Positions 30,494 through 38,428 of a stretch of DNA of 64,000 nucleotides are shown one piece after another. The notes under the pieces were generated by a model. It was given only the letters and a program-made list of their open reading frames with translations, had not been told where the DNA came from and did not search any database. Position 1 is the stretch's first letter, and every line of letters starts with the position of its first letter. Position numbers and translations under genes: made by a program. The stretch lies in contig JABILX010000009.1 in NCBI GenBank assembly GCA_018654255.1, positions 123,124 to 187,123 on the forward strand, read 5' to 3'. The DNA comes from Candidatus Peregrinibacteria bacterium. GTDB lineage: Bacteria > Patescibacteriota > Gracilibacteria > UBA1369 > LOWO2-01-FULL-3.

Positions 30494-31411
30494 ATGAAGA
30501 AAGGTAAATACATATGGATGAATGGGAAGTTTGTGAAATGGAATGACGCGAAGGTCCATGTGCTGACGCATGCGCTTCATTATGGTGGATCTGTTTATGA
30601 AGGGATTCGTGTTTATCCTGTTCGCGAGGGACGAAAAGTTGTGCCGACTATTTTCCGGCTGGATGATCATTTGAAGAGATTTGTGAATTCGATGGCTGAC
30701 ATTGAGATGAAGCCTGTTCCTGTTGCGCGATTGCGTAAAGTTATTATGGAATTGGTTAAAAAGAATGGGATCAAGGATGGATATATTCGGCCGATTGCTT
30801 TTTATGGATATGAGAGGCTTGGAATTTATTGGGAGGGACTTCCTGTGCAGATTTCGATTGCGGCTATGCCGTGGGGAGTGTATTTGCCCAAGGAGATGAA
30901 GCTGAAAACGAGTAAATGGCGCAGGCTTTCTCCTGATTCTGTGAAGATTGAGGCGAAAGTTGGGGGGTATTATATCAATTCGAATTATGCGACTGCGAGT
31001 GTGAAAGGGCAGGCTGACGAAGCTTTGTTGCTCGATCATGATGGGTTTATTGCTGAGGCTGCTTGTGCGAATATTTTCTTTGTTAAGGGGAAGACTTTGT
31101 ATACTCCTAAAAGAGGGACGATTCTTCCTGGTTTAACTCGAGATAGTATTATTGAATTGGCTCGGAGTTTTGGTTTCAAAACTGTTGAAAAAAAGATTCG
31201 TCCATCTGAAATTGCTAAGTTTGATGAGGCTTTCACTACAGGTACGGCGACAGAGGTTACCGCTGTAGTAAAAATCGACAACAAAAAGATTGGGAATGGG
31301 AAGGTTGGGGATGTTACGGCTGTGTTGAAAGATGGATTTTCAGATTTAGTTAGGGGGCAAAATGTTCATATGAACAAGGCTTATAAAAAATGGTTTCATA
31401 AAATTTATTAA
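30494..31411 (+). CDS. ilvE: Class IV (branched-chain type) aminotransferase
   Basis: The 305-residue PLP enzyme of fold type IV shows LTHALHYGGSVYEGIRVY, the PLP Lys in EAKVGGYYINSNYA, and FIAEAACANIFFVK. The best match is IlvE, which transfers amino groups to branched-chain keto acids and often also to aromatic ones. Its place directly after tyrA and pheA suggests that it performs the last transamination to Tyr and Phe. tatD begins at the base after its stop codon. Confidence 0.9.
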   Translation: MKKGKYIWMNGKFVKWNDAKVHVLTHALHYGGSVYEGIRVYPVREGRKVVPTIFRLDDHLKRFVNSMADIEMKPVPVARLRKVIMELVKKNGIKDGYIRPIAFYGYERLGIYWEGLPVQISIAAMPWGVYLPKEMKLKTSKWRRLSPDSVKIEAKVGGYYINSNYATASVKGQADEALLLDHDGFIAEAACANIFFVKGKTLYTPKRGTILPGLTRDSIIELARSFGFKTVEKKIRPSEIAKFDEAFTTGTATEVTAVVKIDNKKIGNGKVGDVTAVLKDGFSDLVRGQNVHMNKAYKKWFHKIY

Positions 31412-32191
31412 ATGATTATAGATACACACGCACATTTGATGTTTGATCAGTTTAAGGGAAAAGTTCCTGAGATTTTGGAGCGTGCTTCGGCTGCGGGTGT
31501 TCGCAAAATTATCAATGTGGGATGTAGTACCGAGAGTTCTGAGCAGGCTGTAGAGCTGGTCGAAAAATTTGATGGGCGGAACGAGGTTGAGCTTTTTGCG
31601 ACTTTAGGTTTGCATCCTTATGATGCGATGGAATTGAGTGATGATTTATTGGCGAAATGGGAGAAATTGATTGCTGATCCTGGGTCGAAAGTTGTGGCGA
31701 TAGGGGAGATTGGTTTGGATTATTTCAAGGCTAAGGTTTCGCACGAGGATCAGAAACGAGCTTTTCGTGAGCAGTTGAAGTTTGCCGCTAGTGTGGGGTT
31801 GCCGGTTGTGGTGCACAATCGTGAAGCGGATGAAGATAGTCTTGAGATTTTGCAGGAATTTCCGGATTTGAAGGTTGTTTTTCATTGTTATGGGTCTGAT
31901 CTTGAATTTGCTTGGAAGCTTTGGAATAAAGGTTACTACACGTCTTTTACAGGTGTGATTACTTATCCGAATGCTGGTGTTTTGCGCGATGTCGTGCAAG
32001 AGGCGCCTGAGTGGACGCTAATGGTGGAGACGGATTGTCCGTTTTTGGCGCCGCAGGTTCATCGTGGTGGAACAAATGAGCCTTCTTATGTTGTGGAGGT
32101 GCTGAAGGAAGTTGCTCGGTTGAGGGGAAAATCTTTTGGCGAAATTGAAGCTTTGCAGGAGAGAAACGTGAATGATTTTTATGGAATCTAA
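31412..32191 (+). CDS. tatD: TatD-family metal-dependent deoxyribonuclease
   Basis: The 259-residue TIM-barrel hydrolase has metal ligands in IDTHAHLMFD, GEIGLDYF, VVHNREADED, FHCYGS and METDCPFLAP, all typical of TatD/YcfH nucleases. The family acts in DNA repair and RNA/DNA end processing. It is the last gene of the tyrA operon; no functional link to aromatic synthesis is apparent. The end overlaps the convergent glycosyltransferase gene by 4 bp. Confidence 0.93.
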   Translation: MIIDTHAHLMFDQFKGKVPEILERASAAGVRKIINVGCSTESSEQAVELVEKFDGRNEVELFATLGLHPYDAMELSDDLLAKWEKLIADPGSKVVAIGEIGLDYFKAKVSHEDQKRAFREQLKFAASVGLPVVVHNREADEDSLEILQEFPDLKVVFHCYGSDLEFAWKLWNKGYYTSFTGVITYPNAGVLRDVVQEAPEWTLMVETDCPFLAPQVHRGGTNEPSYVVEVLKEVARLRGKSFGEIEALQERNVNDFYGI

Positions 32192-33342
32192 AGTACTGAG
32201 GTGTAAATGCGTTCGTATTTTTTTGCCATTTGGTGGGCGTCGAAGGTTTTTTCGACAGTTTTCTTTGCATTTTTGGCTAGGCGGTCTCGGAGGGGTTTTG
32301 ATGAAATGAGTTTTTTGATTGCTTGGGCGAGGAGTTTTTCATTTTCGGTTGGGACTAATAGGCCTGTCTTGTTGTTTTCTATGATTTCTGGGATTCCGCC
32401 TGCTTTGGTGGCTATGATCGGGAGATTTGAGATCATTGCTTCTAGATTGACCAGGCCAAATGCTTCTCTCGTCGATGGTAGGACGAAGAAATCTGCGCTT
32501 TTCATGAGTTGTGGGATGTTTTTGCGTCGACCGAGGAGAATGACGTGGTTTTGGAGATTGCGCTTTTCTATGAGCTTTTGTAGAGCTTCTCGCTGAGGGC
32601 CTTCTCCTGCGATTGCGAAACGGATGTTTTGGGATTTCGTTGCGGGTAGTTGTGTGAGTAGGTTTTGGATTGCTCTTAGTAAGAAATGGAGGCCTTTTCT
32701 CGGGTGAAGTTCTGCGACTGTTAAGCCTACAAGAGTTTTTGTGTCAGATTCGAAGAGTTCTTTGCGTATATTGGTGCGATCTTTGGCTCCGAAAGATATG
32801 ATTTGGGATTTCCACCATGTTGTGTCTATTCCGTTGTGAATTACGCTTATTTTGTGTTTTTGGTCTGGGTATAGGTCTTGGAGTAGAGTTTGGTTTTGTT
32901 TTGAGACTGTTATGATTTTTGAGACGTGTTTGAGGAGGGATTTTTTGATTGTGTTCTTGATTGGGTTGAGTTTGAATGGATCGTGTTCGGTCGTGATGAT
33001 TGGAGTTTTTGTTCTTTTTCCTGCGAGTAGAGCAAATCTGCCACTTGCTGGATTCCAGACGTGGATGTGGAGAAGGTCGATTTTTTCTTCTTTTATGATG
33101 CTTTTGAGTTGTTTTAGTTGGGATGGGTCGTTTTTGTGTTTTATTTCTAAGCGAATAACGCGAATGTCTTCGTTTTCTAGGTTGGCCACCCAGTTGTCTA
33201 GGGTAGGGGATGGGCCGCAACAAACTATTGGATTGAATTTTTCGCGATCGAGAAATTTGGCGAGCAGGTACATTTGAAGTTCTGCTCCGCCTTTTAACGG
33301 GGTGTCTGTGAAGAGTAGAATGTTTTTTTGGTTTGTTGCCAT
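32188..33342 (-). CDS. Glycosyltransferase family 4 protein
   Basis: From ATG at 33342 the protein has 384 residues in a GT-B fold. N-terminal LKGGAELQMYLLAKFL, central ISVIHNGIDTTWWK and VAELHPRKGLHFLLRA, and the sugar-nucleotide motif STREAFGLVNLEAM (E-x7-E) with ATKAGGIPEII identify GT4. It is probably involved in envelope glycan or glycolipid synthesis; donor and acceptor are unknown. A TTG nine bases upstream is a less likely start. Confidence 0.92.
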   Translation of the reverse strand: MATNQKNILLFTDTPLKGGAELQMYLLAKFLDREKFNPIVCCGPSPTLDNWVANLENEDIRVIRLEIKHKNDPSQLKQLKSIIKEEKIDLLHIHVWNPASGRFALLAGKRTKTPIITTEHDPFKLNPIKNTIKKSLLKHVSKIITVSKQNQTLLQDLYPDQKHKISVIHNGIDTTWWKSQIISFGAKDRTNIRKELFESDTKTLVGLTVAELHPRKGLHFLLRAIQNLLTQLPATKSQNIRFAIAGEGPQREALQKLIEKRNLQNHVILLGRRKNIPQLMKSADFFVLPSTREAFGLVNLEAMISNLPIIATKAGGIPEIIENNKTGLLVPTENEKLLAQAIKKLISSKPLRDRLAKNAKKTVEKTFDAHQMAKKYERIYTSVL

Positions 33343-33415
33343 TGGCTTCAAATATACGTGAAATTTTCTTGAATTTGAATAGGATTTGGGCTAAGGTTGG
33401 GTTCGTTAAAATCAT

Positions 33416-33491
33416 GGGTCAGTAGCTCAGTTGGTAGAGCAGTTGCCTCTTAAGCAATTGGTCGCGGGTTCGAGTCCCGCCTGACCCACCA
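33416..33491 (+). tRNA. tRNA-Lys(CTT)
   Basis: A complete 76-nt cloverleaf: acceptor GGGTCAG/CTGACCC, D arm GCTC/GAGC, anticodon loop CTCTTAA with anticodon CTT, T arm GCGGG/CCCGC with loop TTCGAGT, discriminator A and encoded CCA. Diverged copies of its 3' half recur at 36252-36305 and 37360-37413, so it appears to be the anchor of an integration site. Confidence 0.97.
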
Positions 33492-33493
33492 GG

Positions 33494-34114
33494 TTAGCCT
33501 AATAATAGTGCTGGGATTATGTTTTCCAATCTTCTTGTAAGTTCGGTTATTCGGCCTATTTCTTGATGGAGGTTTAGAGCTGTTGTTTTTGCGTCTTGGT
33601 CGACTTGTGCGTGGCAACCTAGGCAGTTTCTTGTTTTACAAGTGTATTTGATAACGTAGGGTTTTAAATTGTTGGCTTTTGATTTTTGTACAACCTGTGT
33701 GTTTGGTCCCTGGAGAGGTACTCTTTGGGTTTTAAATAGGTGTGGGGAGTCTGGTCTTTGTGCTTCTACGTCGAAGCATACAGAGGCCATTCTGTAGAGG
33801 ACATCATTGTATGCAGTTGTTGGTTCAAGCTCGTAGAAGATTTGTCTTAGATTTGGATCGGAGGCGTGAGGACAGACTTTTGGTATATATCTGATTTCGA
33901 TTTTTTCCACTCGTTGTGCATTTCTGAGTAAATCGGCGTTTATTTTGCAGCTATCAAGTGCTTGGATTTTTAATCTTAACGCATAAATTTGTCTACCTAT
34001 CACTCCTTCTAATTGTGCTAGTTCGTGGGAAGCTACCTGGGGCATTCTTCCTCCTGCCTTAGCACCTTCAACAGTTGTTATGAATTTTTGTAATAGGTCT
34101 AGGTCGTTACCCAT
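33494..34114 (-). CDS. Unknown protein, paralogue A of an island pair
   Basis: A 206-residue protein beginning with DLDLLQKFITTVEGAKAGGR, almost identical to the start of its neighbour at 34133-34828. The two also share an RNCLxC motif (here RNCLGC, about residue 160) and a C-terminal amphipathic helix ending in LLL. Between these conserved ends the sequences diverge strongly. There is no signal peptide. I recognise no family. It begins the accessory island right after tRNA-Lys and is transcribed towards the tRNA. Confidence 0.66.
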   Translation of the reverse strand: MGNDLDLLQKFITTVEGAKAGGRMPQVASHELAQLEGVIGRQIYALRLKIQALDSCKINADLLRNAQRVEKIEIRYIPKVCPHASDPNLRQIFYELEPTTAYNDVLYRMASVCFDVEAQRPDSPHLFKTQRVPLQGPNTQVVQKSKANNLKPYVIKYTCKTRNCLGCHAQVDQDAKTTALNLHQEIGRITELTRRLENIIPALLLG

Positions 34115-34132
34115 TGTTAAGTATTGTTAATT

Positions 34133-34828
34133 TTATCCGAATGAAAGTAATAGACTTTGTATTGCTTGCTCGTATCGGTCTATTAATATTTGTATTTTTT
34201 GTATTTCAGGTTCAAGACTTGCAATTGATTGTTTTGAGGTCTGATCTTTGTCACGGAAGGCTCCGTTTGGACAGTTTAGACAGTTTCTAAGGGTTACTCT
34301 AAGACTGTTTGTGTATGTTGCGTAGTTTTGAATTGTCCCTGTTGCTGCTGGATTAATGCCTAATTCTCGACGCCTCACATCTCCAGTATGTGGACCATTT
34401 ACTTGTTGTTCTGTTCTTCCGTGTCTTGATTTTTGACTATGAGTGCCACTGAGTTGAAAACATGGTACGTGGCTTCTCTCAAAGGCTTTATCATATGCAG
34501 ATTGGTTGCTACAAGTGTATTCTAGAAAATAGTGTGTAGGAGGGGGAAGATAGCTTTGTCCTCGCTTTTTCTCGCCTGCGTATGTTCCTATTTTTGGAGT
34601 GAATGTGAAGTTATGGGTTTCTTGTCCTGAAAAGGACTTTACGGCGTTTGCGTGTTGTCCGCATGTTTGGCGTATTTGACTGATTCTTTGCCCGAGCGTG
34701 TAAATCTCATATTTCATCAATGCAACTATTCTCTCCACCTCCATGACACTAATTTCGGGTCTTCTTCCCCCTGCTTTTGCACCTTCCACGGTTGCTATAA
34801 AGTTTTGTAATAGGTCTAGATCGCTCAT
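34133..34828 (-). CDS. Unknown protein, paralogue B of an island pair
   Basis: A 231-residue paralogue of the gene 18 bp downstream. It shares DLDLLQNFIATVEGAKAGGR at the N-terminus, RNCLNC near residue 185 and the terminal helix. The middle is rich in Gly, Thr, His and Arg with several Cys residues. Conserved ends with a variable middle suggest a common interaction tag and a diversified centre. The role is unknown. It is probably cotranscribed with paralogue A. Confidence 0.66.
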   Translation of the reverse strand: MSDLDLLQNFIATVEGAKAGGRRPEISVMEVERIVALMKYEIYTLGQRISQIRQTCGQHANAVKSFSGQETHNFTFTPKIGTYAGEKKRGQSYLPPPTHYFLEYTCSNQSAYDKAFERSHVPCFQLSGTHSQKSRHGRTEQQVNGPHTGDVRRRELGINPAATGTIQNYATYTNSLRVTLRNCLNCPNGAFRDKDQTSKQSIASLEPEIQKIQILIDRYEQAIQSLLLSFG

Positions 34829-34885
34829 TTAACCTTGGTTAAGGGATTTAGTGTATAACTTTGTAAGGGTTTCCACAACAGTAAT

Positions 34886-34914
34886 TTGACATGTCTAGCA
34901 AGTAGACTTATAAT
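34886..34914 (+). promoter_or_regulatory. Consensus promoter for the TPR gene
   Basis: Perfect TTGACA (34886-34891), 17-bp spacer, perfect TATAAT (34909-34914), 21 bp before the ATG at 34936. It is one of the strongest promoters in the window. Confidence 0.82.
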
Positions 34915-34935
34915 TCTCTCCTTAAAGCTTAGTTT

Positions 34936-36129
34936 ATGAGTAAGCCAGGTTTCATAGGTGGTCCAGGGGGGATTGATACTGAGGAACAACAATTGATGCT
35001 GTTGAGGCAGCAGTATGATCTATTAAAAAACTCTCTTCCTGTACATGGTTATAAAACTGGTCAGACTGAGGTTGTTCAGCCTCAAGTTCATATTGATGTC
35101 CCGAATGCGGCTGATCAGCTCGCTCCACAATTTGACGAACTTATTGGTACTCAGCAGGATGTTGCTAGGGCGGTCAGAGGATTAGGTATGCAGGGACAGC
35201 TTGCTTTGGAAAATTCTAGTATCCAAACTGGTTTATTGGATCGATTGGGAAGTCAGCAGCAAAAAGCTATTAGTCAGAGGAATGCTGCTTTACGTCAATT
35301 AACTCTTTCTTCAGATCGTTTAGGTATGGTTAATATGGGGTTGGGGACTGCCAATAGGTCTCTTGCTGGTATTAACAGAGGAGTTGCTGGTGTCAATTTT
35401 AGTATAGCTCATTTGGAGAATGCACTTTGTGGAGCGTTGGGTAATTTGGGGACGGGTATTGCTGATATTGGTGAAGAATTGATAACGACTAGATTGGAGA
35501 TTGTGGATGCGTTAAGTAATTTGGAGGATGTTTTTATGTGGTCTCATAGAGAGCAGATGTGGATTATGAAGGAGCAAATGTGGGTACAACAACAAATATT
35601 GAAAGCGGTCCAAAATCCTTTTTCAACTCAGGCAAGAAATGCTTGGCAGATAGGGGAAAGATGTCGTGCAGCTGGTGATCTTAATGGTGCTAGGAGGATG
35701 TTTGCAAAGAGTTTAGATATAGATCCTTCGGAGAGTAGGAATTATTTTTCTTTGGGGTTGATTCATTTGAACTTCGGTGATGTGCGTGGAGCTTTGGATT
35801 ACTTCAATACAGCTTCTCAGTATGCTGCTGGTGATCCTAGTATGATGGCTTATGCTCGTATGCATCTAGCGAAAGTTGAATTTTTTGAGAGAAATTATAA
35901 GGCTGCAAAAGGTTTATTAGATAGTGCAAATACTCTTGATGTTACAAATTTAGAAGTTTGGTTTGATCTTGCTTTGTGTTGTTTGAAATTGAATGATAAA
36001 AAGAAGGCTTTGTACTACATCAAAAATTTATTGTATGCGAATCCTCGATATGGACTGAAGATTATTGGTAATCCTGAATTCGCATCGGTTATGCCTGGGA
36101 TTAGAGATATTTTAAAGATGAAGAGGTAG
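34936..36129 (+). CDS. TPR protein with long helical N-terminus
   Basis: A 397-residue soluble protein. The first 215 residues are helical and Gln/Leu-rich with repeated LG and GINRG/GVNF patterns (about 125-160) and two MWxxKEQMW-like stretches near 200. The C-terminal half has at least three tetratricopeptide-like units (ARRMFAKSLDIDPSESRNYF; ALDYFNTASQYA; KGLLDSANTLDVTNLEVWFD). TPRs bind proteins. The function is unknown. A strong private promoter suggests high expression of this island gene. Confidence 0.75.
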   Translation: MSKPGFIGGPGGIDTEEQQLMLLRQQYDLLKNSLPVHGYKTGQTEVVQPQVHIDVPNAADQLAPQFDELIGTQQDVARAVRGLGMQGQLALENSSIQTGLLDRLGSQQQKAISQRNAALRQLTLSSDRLGMVNMGLGTANRSLAGINRGVAGVNFSIAHLENALCGALGNLGTGIADIGEELITTRLEIVDALSNLEDVFMWSHREQMWIMKEQMWVQQQILKAVQNPFSTQARNAWQIGERCRAAGDLNGARRMFAKSLDIDPSESRNYFSLGLIHLNFGDVRGALDYFNTASQYAAGDPSMMAYARMHLAKVEFFERNYKAAKGLLDSANTLDVTNLEVWFDLALCCLKLNDKKKALYYIKNLLYANPRYGLKIIGNPEFASVMPGIRDILKMKR

Positions 36130-36162
36130 GGTTGGCTTTTTTTTCATGCTAAACTGTTCCCA

Positions 36163-36305
36163 AGCAACAGGTCGTCGAGACTTTGACAAGAAGGAGACTC
36201 TAAAACGCTAGAAACGGCTTGAACTAGCTGTGAATAGCACTTTTAATGTAGTGGATAGGCCTCTTAAGCAATTGGTCCCGGGTTCGAGCCCCGGCTGACC
36301 CACCA
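36163..36305 (+). repeat. tRNA-Lys-tailed 143-bp repeat, copy 1
   Basis: 138 of 143 bases match copy 2 (37271-37413). The last 54 bases are a diverged 3' half of tRNA-Lys(CTT): anticodon loop CTCTTAA, an intact T arm CCGGG/CCCGG (G-C to C-G swaps relative to the tRNA, pairing kept), CTGACCC, A and CCA. The anticodon stem is broken and the 5' acceptor strand is absent. The first 89 bases are not tRNA and contain the hairpin ACGGCT/AGCTGT. It may be an attachment site, an RNA element, or both. Confidence 0.85.
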
Positions 36306-36310
36306 GAGGT

Positions 36311-36338
36311 TTGCAAGAGAGTTTGAATAAGCTAGAAT
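36311..36338 (+). promoter_or_regulatory. Promoter directly after repeat copy 1
   Basis: TTGCAA (36311-36316), 16-bp spacer, TAGAAT (36333-36338), five bases after the CCA end of the repeat. The stretch TAGAATTGTTTT after it recurs before the gene at 39815. Confidence 0.5.
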
Positions 36339-36364
36339 TGTTTTGATTTGTTAATCTTTTTATT

Positions 36365-37243
36365 ATGAAAAAATTTATTATTGGATTTTCAGTTATTCTA
36401 TTTCTTGCAGTGGGTGTTTTTGTTTATTTAGGGCTTACTGGAGAGACTCGCGTTAGCTTGAAGGTGCTTGGCGAGGAAAGAGAGTCTTATTTTCTTGGAG
36501 ATAAGCTGGAACTTGAAGTTGTTGCTAAAAATAATTCTTTTCATTCCCATAAAAGTCATAAAGATTATTTTGTGACTTATGTTGAAGAAACAGGTTCAAG
36601 TACTGGGAAAGGTCCTTCTATTTCATTTGGCATTCCTGAACCTTCTTCAAAGGATGTCGTGCTATCTCCTTTCCAGACTAGGAGGGAGGTGATATCTGTA
36701 ATATTATCTACGGACCTTAATTTTGCCTTAAAACCTCGTTATACTGTTGATGTGGTAGAGGGGGTCAATCATTTTTATGTGGAGTTTGGGGATGATGATA
36801 TTCCTGATTCTAATAAGATTGATATAAATGTTGATTTTGAGGATATTTCAGCTTTGGATTTAGAGGAGCTGAAATGTGAGCATTCCAGTGGTGATTTGTG
36901 TTATTTGAATCTTGCTAAGGACACTGGTGATTATTCTTATTGTGATGAGATGGGAAAGGGGTTTCTGAGGGATAGTTGTTACATGGAGAAGTTTACTAAA
37001 ATGGCGGATTTTTCTGGATGTGATGATTTTGAGGAAGGACTTGGTAAGAGTCACTGTTACAGAGTGGCTGGTGAAGTTTTGGGAGAGGCCTTGTATTGCA
37101 GGAAAATTACTTCTGTTGATAATAACTCACTTTCCCATAAAGATTCTTGTTATATGGCTGTAGCTGAGTATCTTGATGATTCCTCTTTGTGTGAGGAAGT
37201 TGAAAATGTATATAAAAAACAGGAATGTGAGCGTTATTTTTAA
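36365..37243 (+). CDS. Secreted or membrane-anchored Cys-repeat protein
   Basis: A 292-residue protein with an N-terminal membrane anchor or signal (MKKFIIGFSVILFLAVGVFVYL). A beta-rich domain spans about 30-165. The C-terminal Cys-rich region (175-292) has about five short helical repeats of the form C-x5-8-C-Y/F with DSCYM, SHCYR and DSCYMA. Evenly spaced Cys pairs suggest disulfides outside the membrane. The function is unknown. It is the only gene between the two tRNA-tailed repeats, so it forms a one-gene cassette. Confidence 0.7.
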   Translation: MKKFIIGFSVILFLAVGVFVYLGLTGETRVSLKVLGEERESYFLGDKLELEVVAKNNSFHSHKSHKDYFVTYVEETGSSTGKGPSISFGIPEPSSKDVVLSPFQTRREVISVILSTDLNFALKPRYTVDVVEGVNHFYVEFGDDDIPDSNKIDINVDFEDISALDLEELKCEHSSGDLCYLNLAKDTGDYSYCDEMGKGFLRDSCYMEKFTKMADFSGCDDFEEGLGKSHCYRVAGEVLGEALYCRKITSVDNNSLSHKDSCYMAVAEYLDDSSLCEEVENVYKKQECERYF

Positions 37244-37270
37244 CGTAAATTTAACATATATTTAAAAAAG

Positions 37271-37413
37271 AGCAACAGGTCGTCGAGACTTTGACAAGAA
37301 GGAGACTCTGAAACGCTAGAAGTGGCTTGAACTAGCCGTGAATAGCACTTTTAACGTAGTGGATAGGCCTCTTAAGCAATTGGTCCCGGGTTCGAGCCCC
37401 GGCTGACCCACCA
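37271..37413 (+). repeat. tRNA-Lys-tailed 143-bp repeat, copy 2
   Basis: Same length and ends as copy 1, with five base differences, all transitions. Three of the five lie in one hairpin, which here reads GTGGCT/AGCCGT and still pairs using G-U pairs. The tRNA-derived tail is identical to that of copy 1, so both copies share changes not found in the real tRNA-Lys. Confidence 0.85.
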
Positions 37414-37424
37414 GGAATGGCTGC

Positions 37425-37453
37425 TTGATCAAAGCTCCTTTTTGTGGTATAAT
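37425..37453 (+). promoter_or_regulatory. Promoter directly after repeat copy 2
   Basis: TTGATC (37425-37430), 17-bp spacer, TATAAT (37448-37453), 11 bases after the CCA end of the repeat and 41 bp before the gene at 37495. Confidence 0.65.
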
Positions 37454-37494
37454 TCGGGTGTTGAATAAAAAATAAATACTAAATAAGGAAAACT

Positions 37495-38370
37495 ATGAAG
37501 AAATTTAATCTTGTAAGTCCATCTAGGCTTGTTTGGTTTGAGGCTGGGCCTAAGCCTGAGTTTATGGGTCAAAATCCTAGCGGAGGAAAGGAGGCTGGGG
37601 ACGTTCCTGACGTGTATGCCATAAGTTCTGTTGGAGAATATGACAGTTTCATTGAGGAGCATTCTGATTTTCTTTTGGGTGATGTCGAGAAGTATCATAG
37701 ATTTCTTCTTTCAGGTATTGATAATAATGTTGGATTCGATCGTATAAAGAAAGGTATTGAACTTGGTTCAGCGTATTTGGATTCAAAAGATCCAAAAGCA
37801 GCTGATATTTATCTTGGTGCCTCTTTGGATTCTTTGAAGCTATTGGTTCTTGAAATTAATAAAAGTGGGAAAAATGAGGAACAAAAGAAAGCTGTATTTG
37901 AGTATGCGTTAGCTCTACTTAAGAAGGCTTCTCCTCTTTTGGATAATCCGATGGCTCTTGCAGGGGCTTATGTTAGTTTGGGGGGGGACGATGCTACAAA
38001 AATCTTGGAATATCTTGATTCTAAACTGAAGAAAAGTTATAGGTTGTCCAGTCCTGAAATCAAATGGTTTGCCAAGGTGTTGACTTATAATCATGGTGAT
38101 TTGGATTCTAGGACCGTAGAGGTTTTGGAGGGGATGGTTATGAACTCCGTGGAAGGGCCAATTGACACTTTTCCAGGGTTTAAAGACGTTTTGGTGCGTG
38201 TTGTTGATTATTACAGTGTTTCTGGCAATGAAGAAATGTTACTTCTAGTTCTTGGGAGAGGAAAACGTTTTCTTGATGAAGATCTTCAAACTAAGAATTG
38301 GGTTTCGGATATACTTAAACGACATGCTGAAGGGAAGGCAAGTTTAGATGAATTATTGAAAAAGCTTTGA
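37495..38370 (+). CDS. Soluble protein of unknown function in third cassette
   Basis: A 291-residue, mostly helical protein without signal peptide or recognisable motif. The N-terminal 50 residues are Pro/Gly-rich; the rest has Leu-rich helices of a repeat-like kind (ALALLKKASPLLDNPMALAG) that could be divergent TPR-type solenoid units. The start ATG follows a weak SD (AAGGAA). It lies between repeat copy 2 and the short tRNA-end remnant. Confidence 0.65.
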   Translation: MKKFNLVSPSRLVWFEAGPKPEFMGQNPSGGKEAGDVPDVYAISSVGEYDSFIEEHSDFLLGDVEKYHRFLLSGIDNNVGFDRIKKGIELGSAYLDSKDPKAADIYLGASLDSLKLLVLEINKSGKNEEQKKAVFEYALALLKKASPLLDNPMALAGAYVSLGGDDATKILEYLDSKLKKSYRLSSPEIKWFAKVLTYNHGDLDSRTVEVLEGMVMNSVEGPIDTFPGFKDVLVRVVDYYSVSGNEEMLLLVLGRGKRFLDEDLQTKNWVSDILKRHAEGKASLDELLKKL

Positions 38371-38371
38371 G

Positions 38372-38402
38372 TGGGCTAAACTGACCCACCAGTTTTGTTT
38401 TT
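38372..38402 (+). terminator. Terminator containing a 12-bp tRNA-Lys end
   Basis: GTGGG (about 38371-38375) pairs with CCCAC (38385-38389), followed by a T-rich tract to 38403. The 3' arm lies in CTGACCCACCAG (38381-38392), identical to the tRNA-Lys 3' end plus the following G. GCTAAACTG (38375-38383) also occurs just before repeat copy 1 (36149-36157). Confidence 0.5.
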
Positions 38403-38428
38403 TGTGATTTCATGTATGATCGTTCGGC

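Noticed and set aside
36163..36305. Repeat as a tmRNA or tRNA with group I intron
   Set aside because: No GGG-type 5' acceptor strand, tag ORF or catalytic-core motifs are visible, and 89 bases are too few for a group I intron.
36163..37413. Repeats as integron attC sites
   Set aside because: No convincing inverted core boxes (RYYYAAC/GTTRRRY) and no integron integrase; the tRNA tail is the main feature.
33416..38392. CRISPR array
   Set aside because: Repeats are long, few and separated by genes; no short regularly spaced repeats occur anywhere in the window.
38371..38403. Third site as a full attachment site
   Set aside because: Only 12 bp match the tRNA end, and terminator function alone could explain part of it, so it is kept as a remnant only.
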